Shown piece after piece: positions 23,690 to 36,203 of a stretch of DNA of 64,000 nucleotides. A program made the translations under genes and the position numbers. How positions within the stretch are numbered: position 1 is the stretch's first letter; every line of letters starts with the position of its first letter. The notes beneath the pieces were generated by a model. The model was not told where the DNA came from. It worked only from the letters and a program-made list of their open reading frames with translations, and did no database searches. Source of the stretch: Viscum album (lineage: Eukaryota > Streptophyta > Magnoliopsida > Santalales > Viscaceae); contig OY728143.1 in NCBI GenBank assembly GCA_963277665.1, positions 537,822,394-537,886,393 of the forward strand, written 5' to 3'.

Positions 23690-24760
23690 AAATTTGAGGA
23701 AACCATTAAGTTTCATACAACCATGTCATTTGGAGCTTCATCCTTATCAGTAGTGATCGCATAAGCTTGGCCTTTCTCCATTGGCATTTTCGGTGGTTTT
23801 TTTTCTTTTCTCTTAGGACATTCATTTTCATAATTCCACATTTCTCTAAAATTTTAGCATTCAACATTAACAACCTCCTCTTTTCTCTTGTAATCACTAG
23901 ATTTGTGGCCTTTTTCACCGCACTTTTAATAGACTCCCATTACCTTAATGAAAGTTCATGGGTGTTTCTTCCCACATTTACATCATGATGGAAATTCAAC
24001 TTTTACCTTCTTCCATTTATTTTCATTTCTATAGTGTTCTGTAAATCTATTCTTCTCTTTATTTGCCTTAAAGTATAAAGAATTAGACAATTAAATTTCT
24101 TTATTGATAGCAATGAGATAATATATTCATACGATGATAAATATTGAGATACTAATACTCAGTGGAGAAATTGTTTTAACCAATCAAAGAATCAATCGGT
24201 CTTACTCCATGGGATACATATACAACCTGATACATTCCATTCCAGCATTGTAATGTTAGCCCCATACATTGCATCATTCTCACCCTCCTTTTTCCTCAGA
24301 CTCATAAATGGCCCTTCTATATCCAATCGTTGGTCACGAGTAAATTATTTTTCTATGAAAATATCATTAATATCCCTCAATTCCATATTTTATACTTATT
24401 CATTCTCTTTGTTTTAAATTAATGAACACCATTGATCTGCATCTCCCATGAGACGATAAACTTCCCCGATGACATTATCTCTTTCTCTACTCCCCAAGAA
24501 TGAAGTATTTTTATATGAAACATATCCTTCGATCAAGTAAAAAAAATTGTCCCATTGAATAGTGGTGGTTTTTGTATTCATGAAGCATTCTATCACTGAC
24601 CCACTGTGTTGTGGATCAAGGAGATTTATAGTAGTATGGTTATTATTCATATCATGAGTGATTTGTCCCAATATGGTTATATGTTTTTCAGCACCAGTTT
24701 TATCACCAGCTCAACTATAATTATCTTGAGTAGGAAGGAAATCCCTACACGGATTACGTG
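23690..24760 (-). pseudogene. Element F gag remnant with zinc knuckles
   Basis: A frame on the minus strand shows KCGEKGHKSSDYKRK near 23925 and the partial knuckles CKCGKKHP (near 23980) and NYENECPKRK (near 23825), a degenerate run of CCHC-type zinc knuckles as in gag nucleocapsid. In the first full knuckle two of the Cys are changed. Upstream, the 85-codon frame 24414-24671 (FYLIEGYVSYKNTSFLGS, GEVYRLMGDADQWCSLI) is consistent with the capsid region, where a W after an A/D-rich helix is usual. Order gag, protease, RT, RNase H, integrase on the minus strand fits Ty3/gypsy. The plus-strand frames 23767-23988 and 24606-24812 are shadows. Confidence 0.7.
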
Positions 24761-25193
24761 TGATGATATAGTATTCATTCCTTCCACTACATTTAATGTA
24801 TATAATCCATAGTCATAATAAATATTTTCTTTGATGAGGTTTTTACTCATAAGTCATTCAAAATTCATTGTAAAGAAAATGTGAATTATCCTAAGCATAT
24901 CCCCCAATATGTGTTGTAACCATGAGTGCCGTAAGGCCTATTTTCGTGTAACATGATACCCCGGGTCAAGCACAAAACTTCTTATTGGATTTTTCACTCT
25001 TAGGTACGTCTATGCTTGAGCCACCTCTACCTGATCATATCCAGAGAGGGATGTATTTCATGTACAATTCACAAAATCTCTACAATACCAAAATTTTAGG
25101 AACATCTTCTATACTAATCATCAATGTCTATATTATGGTAATGTTCTCTTATCGGATTCATTCTAAATATAGTTTCTATGGTTTGTACTAAAC

Positions 25194-25208
25194 TTTATTT
25201 GATACCCA
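25194..25208 (-). promoter_or_regulatory. Primer-binding site of element F
   Basis: The minus strand reads GGGTGTTACA (LTR end), then a G, then TGGGTATCAAA, close to the TGGTATCAGAGC site for initiator tRNA-Met. This fixes the inner end of the F 5' LTR at 25210 and shows that the internal region runs leftward to the gag remnant. Confidence 0.65.
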
Positions 25209-25209
25209 C

Positions 25210-28200
25210 TGTAACACCCCAACCCTTGTTAACTAGAGTCAGAGCATTACTAAAAAATAATATCATGACCACAAGAGATCAATTCTTGAAATAAAATTTT
25301 TTCTAATAACATTGGATGTACTGGATACACACATAAGTTTTACATTACATAATGAAATAAATGAAATTTTTTTGCACCCTTTGAACAAACTTATATCCTA
25401 TGATCAATCATAGTAGGTTAATCATAATATACTTCTTCGCATCCTATGAAAACGGAAAACATAAGAAATGGTTGATCTCAAATGCTTAGTAAGGATAACA
25501 ATATACCATAAAATTTAATAAATAATCATAAACATTGAAGAAAATCAATATGACTAAAACATGTGAATTTTAAAATTATTCATCAGCATAATATGGAAAA
25601 TATTAATCAAAAAATTCCATTTACATATTTACATAAATATAAAACTAGATGAATAATAAAATTTAATATCAATAGATAATTTCATAAGGAAGGAATGCAT
25701 AATGTCGGGAATCATAACTACATAGTCCTGGCCTCGTTTGAAGACTACAAATAATATTTTGTCAAGGCCTTGTTATATGATAGTAGTTTGTCTAATGATA
25801 CCCATCAATGCATTAAGGAGCTATAGTGGGATCAACTTTTCACTTAATATGTCCAATACATTCCTCATATGAAAAGGTTGAAACACAACATAAACATTCA
25901 TATTAAAACTAGCATATTAAATACTAATACTGTAACCATAAACCATGAATAGTATAAAAATAACACATCCACAATCAAAAATATCAAAAAAACCTTCAAT
26001 ATAGTATGTATGATTGTATCAAAGTAAATCAACTTCAAACAAGTGTAAAATCCATCAAAGGATATTGACATAGATGAAATCAAAACGAATTGAGAGAAAT
26101 ATCTATTTTTTTTAAAATAAATTAAATGTGGTTTAATTATAATATAAAACATATCTTTTGAAAATTTTATCATAATCCTATAAGGGAAGCTTCTAAGGTG
26201 TTATAATGGTAGAAAATAGCCACACCCGCTCTATAATTTAAGAAAACATTCTTAACATAATTAGTCCAAAATGTCATAAAATAGCTTTTTAAGAAAATGA
26301 CATAAATATTCCATTATAAAAAATTTATAATAATTAAAACAAGTGTATAAAAGTTATTAAAAAATATTATTGGGATAATAAATTATTATGAAATACATTT
26401 TTAAGAAACACGAATGTGGATGATTAAGAAGTCCGAGTAGATATTCACGTACAAACAATCTCAGATAATAAAGAGATTTTAAAATTAACCCTTAACATGT
26501 AAATTTACTTGTTCGAGGATACATTAAACTCCACTATAATTTTTAAATCATTGTTATCAAATTATAAAAGAACATAATACATAAATATTATATCATATAT
26601 GATCTTATACTGTTTATTTGTTGATATTATTTCAGTGGTATCATTGTTTCGGATGATAACAAATTTGTTTTCCTATAAATGTTTTGTTACGTAATTCATT
26701 TTTTTATTGATAATATGTAATTTATTCATAACCAGAATGATATAATGTCATTGAAATGTTTTTGTATTCATAAAAAAATTATTCTTGAATGGTTACAATG
26801 GGGAATGAAATCTCATCGCGTCGTGGAGACGATAAGCCTTACGTACGCATGATCGACAAAATCATTTATTTAGTAGTGAAATCATATGTAACTGGATGGT
26901 ATATCATATAAAAACAATCATTAACATGTTATATTTATTATTTTTATAAATTATACTCATTATTATAACCATGAAAATAGATAAGTGTTGATTAACAAAT
27001 TACACCCAATATGGAGATGGTATGTCGTATGTACACACGTATAGTGACTTTTTCATTCATATGATGGATAGGATAATGAATATAGTTGTACCATATTTAT
27101 ACTAAAATTTCAGTATGTAGAATGTTCTGGAGATATTATTTTATTATGGGAACATTAAAGATTGAGGTAGTGGAAGATGAAATGATAATTGTAATAAGTG
27201 ATGAAATAATAAAATCTTTTTTAGGTTCTTTTTTATATGATCAAAAGGGATCCTTAAGAAGTATAATTATCAAAGTAAGGAAACTAAGTGGAATTAAGGG
27301 TAGATGGGAGGATATTTGTGTATGGTTTGGACGAGTGGAATGGATTTTGATGTGTGTTTTTTTAGAGAAGGTGGATTACCCTTTTATAAGATAGGTGAGG
27401 GTCAGTTTAGAAAAAGATTGAAATATTATTTTATTATAAAATAATTTTCAGTTTATAATGGATCAAAATATATTTATATGGAGTATACGGTAGGTATGGG
27501 TATAAATAATATCAAAATATATCTTTTAGACAAGTTTATGTAACCATATTAACCTTATTATTTAGATTTAACTCTTAGTTAAATAGATTATCTTTGACAA
27601 TGTCATCGTGTATTTTTATATTATATGGTTAATAAACATACCATAAAATGACTAGATAACACCAAGTGGTTCAATAATGAAAGATATATCAATATATAAA
27701 TATTTTTTCCTAACCTTATATTTTATGGAATATTATATCATTTTATAATATACTATTTTTTTAAAAACTCATTTGTGTCTATTTTGATTCTATTTATTAT
27801 TTGGTTTTTGTGAATGCCAAAAAAACCTGATTACGTATAAACAAATACATTAAATAAACCATATAATGTCATATGAACCTATAAAATTCATGTAATGCAT
27901 CAAAATTATCAATTTTTTTTTATTTTCATATTTATAATATCAATTATTTTAATCCATCAGTTATAAGGTAATTACGACCTCATCATTTGGTCATAATAAA
28001 TTTAATTATTTAATGTCTAAAAATTAAAAATAAAATACCATGTTTTAGGAAATCTATTTATATTTCTAATGTGTATTAATAATCATAGTTATCTTATTCA
28101 TAACACTATAATAAAAATAGTTTAGTTATTAAACATTGAATTTAACACTTTTAACTCTTCTTAAAAAAATAATAATAAATGTCATAATCTATTACAAGTG

Positions 28201-28901
28201 GACAAAAAAGATTATATTTTATTATAATATTGATTTTGGTAAATATAAACTTATAAAATAGTATTAGGACTCATGTTAGGGTAATTTTAATATTATTATT
28301 ACCTTTAATTACCCTATTTACTTTCAATTGTGGTAAATAAAATTCAAAAGTTACTATTCACCAATAATTTTTCATCGTATTGAACCACATTTCATTTATT
28401 GATTAAAACTGATTCTCTCAGAGTTTTTAAATTCAATTCCTAGAAGAAATAAAATTACGTTTTATGGATTTTTGAAAATGTTCCTAGAAGGTGGGTAAAA
28501 GATGTTAAAATTTTCAACAAAATTTTATACATCTAATATGATTTTAAAATGACTCCAATATATTAAATTGAACTAATATAAGAATTATTGATCTATTTTG
28601 ACATTAAAATAATTTGAAATAATCAAATTTTTTGTAAATAATACCCAGTTTTAAATAGTAACCAAATGTTTTTAACTATTCACTAACAATTTAAAGTTTT
28701 CAGAAAAATACCAAAAAATAACCCTAAGATAATTTTGATATTCGGAATCCAAAAATGAAGACCACTATGAAAAATGAAATTTATCAAATTTCAAAATGTG
28801 TTTATTAATATTCAGGACGACTAGTTTAAATGGTTGTGGTATGATAGAACTCAAATTTGCGTACAACACAAGTTATCACATTATTCAATGAGAAGCATAC
28901 A
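25210..28901 (-). repeat. Element F 5' LTR (minus strand)
   Basis: On the minus strand it starts near 28901 (TGTATGCTTCTC) and ends at 25210 in GGGTGTTACA next to the primer-binding site, giving an LTR of about 3.7 kb. The first 2.05 kb (28901-26850) matches the left LTR at 17182-20285, and its beginning matches 62436-64000. The remaining 1.64 kb (25210-26849) has no partner copy of this element in the window. The motif CTTACTAAGC near 25480 (minus) also occurs in the G LTR near 51170. Frames at 25898-26173 (minus) and 27086-27394 (plus) fall in non-coding LTR sequence. A solo LTR at 25210-26849 next to a shorter F LTR is a less likely reading. Confidence 0.65.
27381..27388 (-). promoter_or_regulatory. 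TATA box of the F-family LTR promoter
   Basis: The minus strand has TATAAAAG in a block conserved in all three F-family LTR copies (here, 18761-18768 minus, 63960-63967 plus), with a run of CCCTCATC-like sequence upstream. It lies about 1.5 kb after the LTR start, so U3 would be about 1.5 kb and transcription would start some 30 bp downstream. Confidence 0.55.
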
Positions 28902-30260
28902 ATGTTGTTACGATGAATGTTTCCCGATGTCATTCAGTCCCTATAGTATGCTTTATAAGTATTTTCAGCCACATGAATGTTGAGTCTTAGGAGTTGGAGG
29001 CTAACGTGCATGCTTAGTGGCTATAATTGTTCTGATATAGTGTTTAGACACCTTTGTAAGGTGAACTAGGGGACGAGTTTTATTATAGGGGAGGAATATA
29101 AGAACTCAATTTCTCTCTCAGGTATAGATACATTAAATTTCAGTATAATATTTTTTTTGGACCATATAAGGAACCCTAATGATTTATAAAAAGGTCTTAG
29201 GGGTGTCACAAGATTTTTTGAAGCCTGAAACCCATGTTTTGGAAAAATAGCCATGTTACATAGTTGGCGCACGCTATGACTAATTGTGAAGATGGTTTAT
29301 TTTCATGAAGAACCATATAAAACAATTATATCATTTTTGTGCAGCCTAACTGTGTGATTTCCCCTTCGTACATGTTCGCGTGAATGTTTTAAGTACAGGT
29401 TTTCAAATTGTGCAAGTTAAATAGTCATGTAAAATTTACTATTTTTTCCTTAATGATCTAATTAAGCCACCCCTTCTACCCCAAAATTATATCCAGTTGT
29501 ATAACCTCCATTTTCTATAAATTTAGAAATTTTTGAAGCCCTAAGGTTGGGATCATGTGATCTCCTTCATCATGGAATTAATCGAGATTTCATTAATCAA
29601 ATTGGATGCATAATGGTAAGTTATTGAGTCCTTTTTAATCATTCTTCCACTTCATTCCCCTCAACCTATTTATCTAGGTGTAAGATATTCCCCCTTTTTA
29701 TTATATATACTGAATTATAATACAATTTAGAGGACAGATTAGAGTAGAAGGATCGTACAACTATATGCTGGGTGGTCGATAGCATATCTATAATGTTCAT
29801 TGATGTTGGAATTATTGTTTGGGGCCCACCAATTTCATCAGGTCCCATTGATTGAGTTTATATTTTACTATTATAATCATTATTACCATATGATTATACT
29901 CGTTCCATACATATGATTATTTTATGGTGGTTGCATACACAACTCCAACCATCCCTTGTAGGATGATATTCCATAATTTCGTTTTTAGTGTTTTGACACT
30001 TTTCATCAATTGTTCAAATGTGCTAGAGCTTGACCATACAAATGGTAGGCCTATTTATCATAAATTATTATTGATTCATGAAATGGTTAATGTTAATTAC
30101 TATATTTCATTCACATGAATTGACTAAAGAATGTTCTTAAATTGATAATTAAATGTGAAATGTAAATTAGAATATATACTATGTATATGAGTTAACGATA
30201 TTAAATATGAATGATTAAAATTTCAAATGATTATAGAAGCACTTACGACAGTAATTGAAG
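28902..30260 (+). repeat. Element D leader region, second copy
   Basis: Matches 11100-12430 in the same orientation and is directly preceded by the outer end of the F 5' LTR. The match starts at the LTR boundary itself (28902, compare about 11130-11190) and continues past the place where the first copy is cut by A. The minus frame at 29066-29272 and the frames at 29666-29848 and 29924-30118 differ from the first copy and look non-coding. Confidence 0.7.
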
Positions 30261-32629
30261 TTATAGGAATGAACCTTAATAATTGAATTTTCCTTAAATA
30301 TAATTAATAACGGTTTCATGATACTTGGACTTGTCACGATAATGAAAGGAACGTATAGAACCAAATGGACAAATTTATTAATTATGACTTCATTAAAATG
30401 TTGTATGTGACAAGAACATATTAAAATAAGGAAATAAATTGCTTGAAAAAAAATGAAATTTTATACGTCTTCATAATTAAACATGTGTGGACTATATCTA
30501 GCACACCATCGATTCTTGTTGGGGAATTCCCGGAGCACTTGGGAACCCCATTCTGATTCAAGGATAAATCTTTCATAGGTTAAGACCCACATATATCCCG
30601 ATCATTGTCTATTATTGGACTCTTACTATGACATCTTCGGATCCCTCACATAGTATTAAAGGATTCCATGGGTACACTCTTTAGATCCATCATTGATAAG
30701 TAGGTGACATAGTTACTCCCCATAGGGCCCTATCTCTGCATCCCCCCATTTTACATTGGATGATATACATGTCTATCGTAGGAATATTTTTGTGCAACAC
30801 ATTGGAATTTGACCCTTGGATTACACTCTTACCCTTATCTAGGCTATAGTTATTACTGAGTTGGAGACCCTTGTGGCCTACGTTGCCTTGGTTTTACCTT
30901 CTAACATCATTATTAAATGTCATTACATGTTTCCTTTTCACAACATAGAGAAATCACTTTTGGTAAAATTTGTCTAATTAATAAGCTGGTAATAATAAAT
31001 TATTGTAATTCATATATTCAGATTTCATCTGATGGTCGAAGCAGGTACATGGGTATTCAGTTAAATTGGACACCTTTACATTTTATATACATACTTGCAC
31101 ACTATTAAATTTCCATTACACATGCCAATTTTTATAGACACAATTGATGGTCTCCGATGAAGACTTATCTCACACCCTATCTAGGCTCTGTTCGGTACCC
31201 TAAGTAGATTACATGATTACAGGTGTTGATAATGGGAAGCATATTGATTTGAACACTTAATTTGTTACTTTTTGGGATGGATCTTAATAGATTATGGATG
31301 ACTTGGAGCTCTGAATACTTGTGATTGACTTTTTATTTCTATTATTATGTCGCGGAATATTTTATTAGCATTGTATTTATCGATGTTTTTGAGTTTTGTA
31401 GTGACATTACATATCATCATCATTTGTTATATTCTTGTATTTTTTTCATGATATTATAGTTATAGTTACTATTTTATGTTTTTTCAATTTTTCCTTCAAA
31501 ATAAGTATATTCATTATATTATTTTACTCTTTTCGTATTCATTTATTTTTCTACAGTTTGGTAATTATGGCGTAGTCTCTATACAGACGCATCCTAGACC
31601 CTCACTGCTAGTCTAGAGCCTTCTGCATTTGGGGAAATGCACTTGAGGCCATGTGGACAACCTTTCTCGGGGACCCTCTTAATTTTCATCCAAGTATACA
31701 AAGACATAATTTAAATGATATATATTAATGTTCTAGTTTGATAATTGGTTATCGAGAGTGAAATAGCTGGAAAAAAATCATTACAATAGGGGAGATGTCA
31801 TTATTCCTAACGAACCAGAGCTATGATCTTCTTATCCCAGTTGTTATGATAAAAATGTTGTTAGTAATCTCAGTGTAGATATCATCCCTCATCATCTCAT
31901 TTCTCATGGGAGTTTCCCATCATACATATTCCAAGGGAACATATGAATGTGATTATTATATATGATGAGGTCATCATCAAAAAAGGTACTGACCATTATT
32001 AAAATTTAGGTTGTACAAATTGTTATTCAATAGGTTCCTCTATTGAGGATGATTAATTTTATATTTTTGCAATAGGAATTTCTTATTTGGGACTAGTATA
32101 TATTTGATTTTTTATATGGATTATATCCATTATATTTTCCTCATCCTTAATGTGCATACTTCATCCGTGGATGTCTTCAGATGCAGTCCTAGAGAGCCAA
32201 TAGATAAGGTTATGGATATCCTCCTACATTAGTATTTCCCTCTCCAAGAAACATAAAAATCATTCATGTTACCTTTTCTTATATTCTAAATGGGGGAATA
32301 ATTTATTTGATATAGGAGATATTCACTCCTTTATGCCGCCATCCCTTGTCCCATGCATTAGTACATGAGTTAGAAATGATTCTAAAACCCTTGGTATTTC
32401 CTTTTCTAGTTGGAGTTTTAGGTTAATTTTAAGACATATGTATAGACTGTGAGCTAGCTCCGTTGAGCAACGATCATGGGGATACATCCCATTTTTATCG
32501 ATACACCCATATGTTATTGTCCTCAGAATAGATTGTCTTTATTCAGCATAAAAAATCATGGACTACTTTAATAGGTAAGATGGATTTATTTTTTGATGCT
32601 TATAGAGATCCAAAAATATATTTTGGAAC
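30261..32629 (+). other. Element D interior, gag/protease zone not recognisable
   Basis: By position this should hold D's gag and protease. I cannot identify either. A less AT-rich block at 30480-31350 and the short sequence 31575-31690 (ctagaccctcactgctagtc) stand out and could be a separate inserted fragment. A plus-strand stretch at 31790-31965 has few stops. The frame at 30917-31108 is unassigned. Confidence 0.35.
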
Positions 32630-35590
32630 GTGAGTCCCCTAAATGTGTTTGATGTGTGTTCCATACTTATATTATTTTATGGACGAGCTAATGATATCTC
32701 ATTAGTGGTTCAGTCATTGTTGTTTCCTAGTGTCTTAGAAGAGTGCCATGGTGTCTTTCTGTGGGAGGTTGTCGTGTTATCCTCTCAATGGGATATCAAT
32801 TATAGGATTAACCTATAGATGGAATGTATAATGTCTCAATGTCTATGTATATGATGGATACATCCCAATTGTGTGTGTTCTTATAATAAGTACATGATCC
32901 ATTTCTGAAAAGCTTTATTTGATGTAGTGTTTCACTATTTTGTGTAGCCATTTTGTTCTTGAATAACATTATTGGCAATTTTAATGAATCTAAAATCATA
33001 ACATAATCCATGTGAATGTGAAGAAAATCTATCGTCTTTTACATATTCTTCATTAATTTTATTAGATAAAAAGATAATATTACTTCACAAGGGTTTTTTT
33101 TGTATTATTATATCATCAGATGTAGATGAAGGGTGAGGATATTCACATGACTTCTTTATATTATCATCCTGGGAATATGAGTCTATTATAATGTCATTTG
33201 GTTTGATAAATTATCCATTTATGCTTATGGGGTTGATGAAGTTATTGTTTGTAGAGTTCTTGGATATCTTTATAGATATTTTCCTTTAGGACATCATTAT
33301 GTCTTCCATATAGATGGAGGAGAATAATGTGTATCGAAATTCTATTTTTGGATTTCTTTATAATGAGATGATTTTCAGGAAGTTAACTACATGTGTCTTC
33401 TAGGATCACGAAATATGTTTCATGTAGAATGATTTTTTGAAACATTGGGTATATATATACGCTTTTATGATAGAGGTTGTTGTGTCTTAGTAATCCCCCT
33501 AGACATTGATAGAGTTTGGGAGTTTTCTTGTTTAACATACTATTATAGTAGATTCATAACTGATTTCTCTTAGGTTGGGACTTATATAAAAAAATTTATA
33601 TGAAGGGATCATGTTGTATCATTGAATGATGAATATTAGAATGATTTTGAGTACCTAAATAAGAACATGTTTTGTGCACCAGTCCTTCAGTTTCCACAGA
33701 TGGGTCCCATTTGATGATTTTTGATGCTTCCTCTCATGGAATAGGTTTTATTATAATGTGGTAGATATCAGTAGATTCTTATGTGTCGCGACACATATTT
33801 CCACATGAATGTGGCTACTCCTCCAATTAACTTTTTTATTAGAAATTATTTTTTACATGATGTTGGGGTTCCATTACATAATTATTGAGCATTTTGTAGT
33901 TTGTTCTTACTATAAGAGAATGAGTTATGTCTTTTCACTGAGGGAATTGAATATAAATCAATGTATGATGAATGTAATTAATATAGTATTATTTCATTGT
34001 GATTTATTATTTTCTAATAACGGTTAATTTCATAGGCAATGTGTTGAGAAATATTCCATATAGTTATGTTGTGTGTGAATTTGGGTATTTTTATAGAGTG
34101 ATATAATAATACTTGATGATTCGTGTTGATATGGGAGAGGTTGTCGGTATTGGTTTCTTTAATATATGTCAAAAACCATATTTTATGTACTAGGTAGAGG
34201 ATTCTCAGCTAATGGATTATGCGGTGGATTTCAGGACAGAACAAGTTGATTTTGGAAACCATGATTGTAGGTATGAAGATGGGACAAACTATGTGTCCTT
34301 TAAAGGAAGGATTTTCACTCATTCATTGATGCGTTACATGGTTTTTTTGGAGTTCCATGTTTATTATTTTCAAGTACATCTATATTTTACCAAGAAGTAC
34401 TATGCTTTTAGAGGTTACATTTAGTGGCATAGGTTAATGTGTGATGTTGCAAAATTGTCTCCTAATTTTTAGTTAACAAGATCATGAAGGCCATGAACAT
34501 TGATTGCGGTGGTTTTCTATAGACATTAAATGTTTCGTAGTGGAAGTGGGAGGATATATTGATGGGCTTATTTACGGATTTACCTAAATCTTTGGTTTTT
34601 TATGATTCCATATTGGTGATATCTAATAGTTTGATGACATCAACCCAATTTTTATTTATCCTGGATTCAAGCACATATGTGATTTTTTTGAGGCGTCATC
34701 AGGATAAGGTGGTGTGGCTCCATGATATCCCAAGGATAATCATCTCTGATCAGGATAATCATTTCTCTTCTTGTGTATAGAATGTTCTCCAACATGTTCT
34801 AGGTTTATTTATAAATATTAACACTACTTTTACTCTGTAAATGTATGGGATGACATACAAGACCATCCATACTAATGAAGACATGTCGAGCACTTTTGTC
34901 CTAGATTTTAGAAGTTCATTGATGATTCACCTACCCATAGTGATCATTTCTAAAATAAATGTTCCCATTCCGTCATTGGTATGGCTCCATATGAATCATG
35001 GTGTGGCCTATCTTTATGTTCGTCGTTGCATTGGACTAGGGTTATAGAGGAAGCAATTAATAGGTCAAAACTGACTTTAAATATGATAGAGATATTTCAT
35101 GTAAATTGTGAGAGGATGAATGTAGAAATGGATCTCTATATATTTTATTCTGATCCAAGTTGGTGACCTTCAATGTATGATGTTGGAGTCACATATTTCA
35201 AAATTTGAATCCATATACTGGGAAGTGAAGGTTTGGTTATGTATGTATGCTTTATCAGCAAATCATCAAGCCTTTCTAGGTGTTGTATCAAGTTAAATTC
35301 ATGGATTATTTGATAGAAATTTACCTACTAACGTCTGAGATACATGATGTTATTCCCATGTCGCAGCCCTATCATTATCTTCATGATGAATATCATGTCA
35401 TCGATTGGGGAGAGATATATTTTAATGATAATGTGAGCTTTGAGGATTATATAAAAGAGATCTAGTACTTCCATGATAGGGAATTGTAAGGGAATTGTAT
35501 TCCCTTGGTTCATATTTATTACTGATATGGTGGCATGAGGGAGTGTACCAAGGAATGTGAATTACAAACACATGAATCGAACCTTGATCG
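32630..35590 (+). pseudogene. Element D pol remnant: RT, RNase H, integrase
   Basis: Plus-strand translation gives the protease-RT linker (FPSVLEECHGVFLWEVVV, 32725-32780), then RT pieces: YHQM.MKGEDIHMTS (near 33112), MSFGLINYPFMLMGLMK (near 33192) and FLDIFIDIFL (near 33258). The FIDDILVYS active site is destroyed. RNase H begins with PVLQFPQMG (33680) and, after a frame change, MIFDASSHGIGFIIMW (33716). Integrase has DFRTEQVDFGNHDCRYEDG (34228), WKWEDILMGLFTDLPKS (34540) and IIISDQDNHFSS (34738). The first catalytic Asp (normally MDF) is Gly, and the Glu of QTERT is not recognisable (NEDMSSTF, near 34875), so only the middle Asp survives. It ends with MAPYESW (34981) and a chromodomain-like tail (YGGMREXTKECE near 35530). 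Several stops and shifts make it untranslatable. Nearby plus frames 33809-34027 and 35280-35465 are parts of it; 35328-35513 (minus) is a shadow. Confidence 0.85.
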
Positions 35591-36203
35591 GTATGTGGAT
35601 TTTCTCTTCTCTTATAGTGTTTTTCTCTTTTTATTGTAGACCATTCTAGGTTAAGAGAATGTTTCCTCTTGCTTATTATTATAGAATTACTATCATTTGC
35701 GAGGTATCTCCCATATGTGAGTTTTATAAGAATGTGGCTCCTATTTAATGATTTTGTGCCTATTTACACTAATCGATGTGGTTATGATCCTGATATAGAA
35801 CGATATTTGAGAGGCATATCATTGTGATTTTGTACACAAGAACCACTTTTATTTCATCTATGGGGTTGGTTATTGATCATTGAGGATGGTAAACGTTTGA
35901 TAGGTATATTATGTAAGGTTTTATATATACATTGATAGGACCTTTTATGTTCAATAGGATTTTAACACTTATAGGAGACATGTAGTGATTTTATAGGGGT
36001 TATAATTCTAAGATATGGGATATGGGAGAATATATGTTTTGTAATGTGTTTTTACATCTTTTATGTTCATTTCATGATTTTTTATGTTTGGTTCACTAGT
36101 TTCCTTATAAGGTGTAAATATTGAAGATTAAAAAGGTCTAACATGACATATTTTAAAAAAATTGAAACCCATAATTTACATGATGTATAAGAATTACACA
36201 CAC
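35591..36203 (+). other. Element D 3' untranslated stretch
   Basis: Between the integrase tail and the LTR start I see no domain and no clear polypurine tract. The sequence just before the LTR (aagaattacacacac) is not purine-rich, so the tract has either decayed or lies elsewhere. Confidence 0.4.

Noticed and set aside
25210..26849. Separate solo LTR next to a shorter F LTR
   Set aside because: The inner end has the LTR terminus followed directly by a primer-binding site leading into F gag, so it fits best as the end of the F 5' LTR. I keep the alternative as a test.
27086..27394. 102-codon plus-strand frame that could be a small gene
   Set aside because: It lies in the F LTR. The same segment in the other two F-family LTR copies is interrupted by stops and indels.
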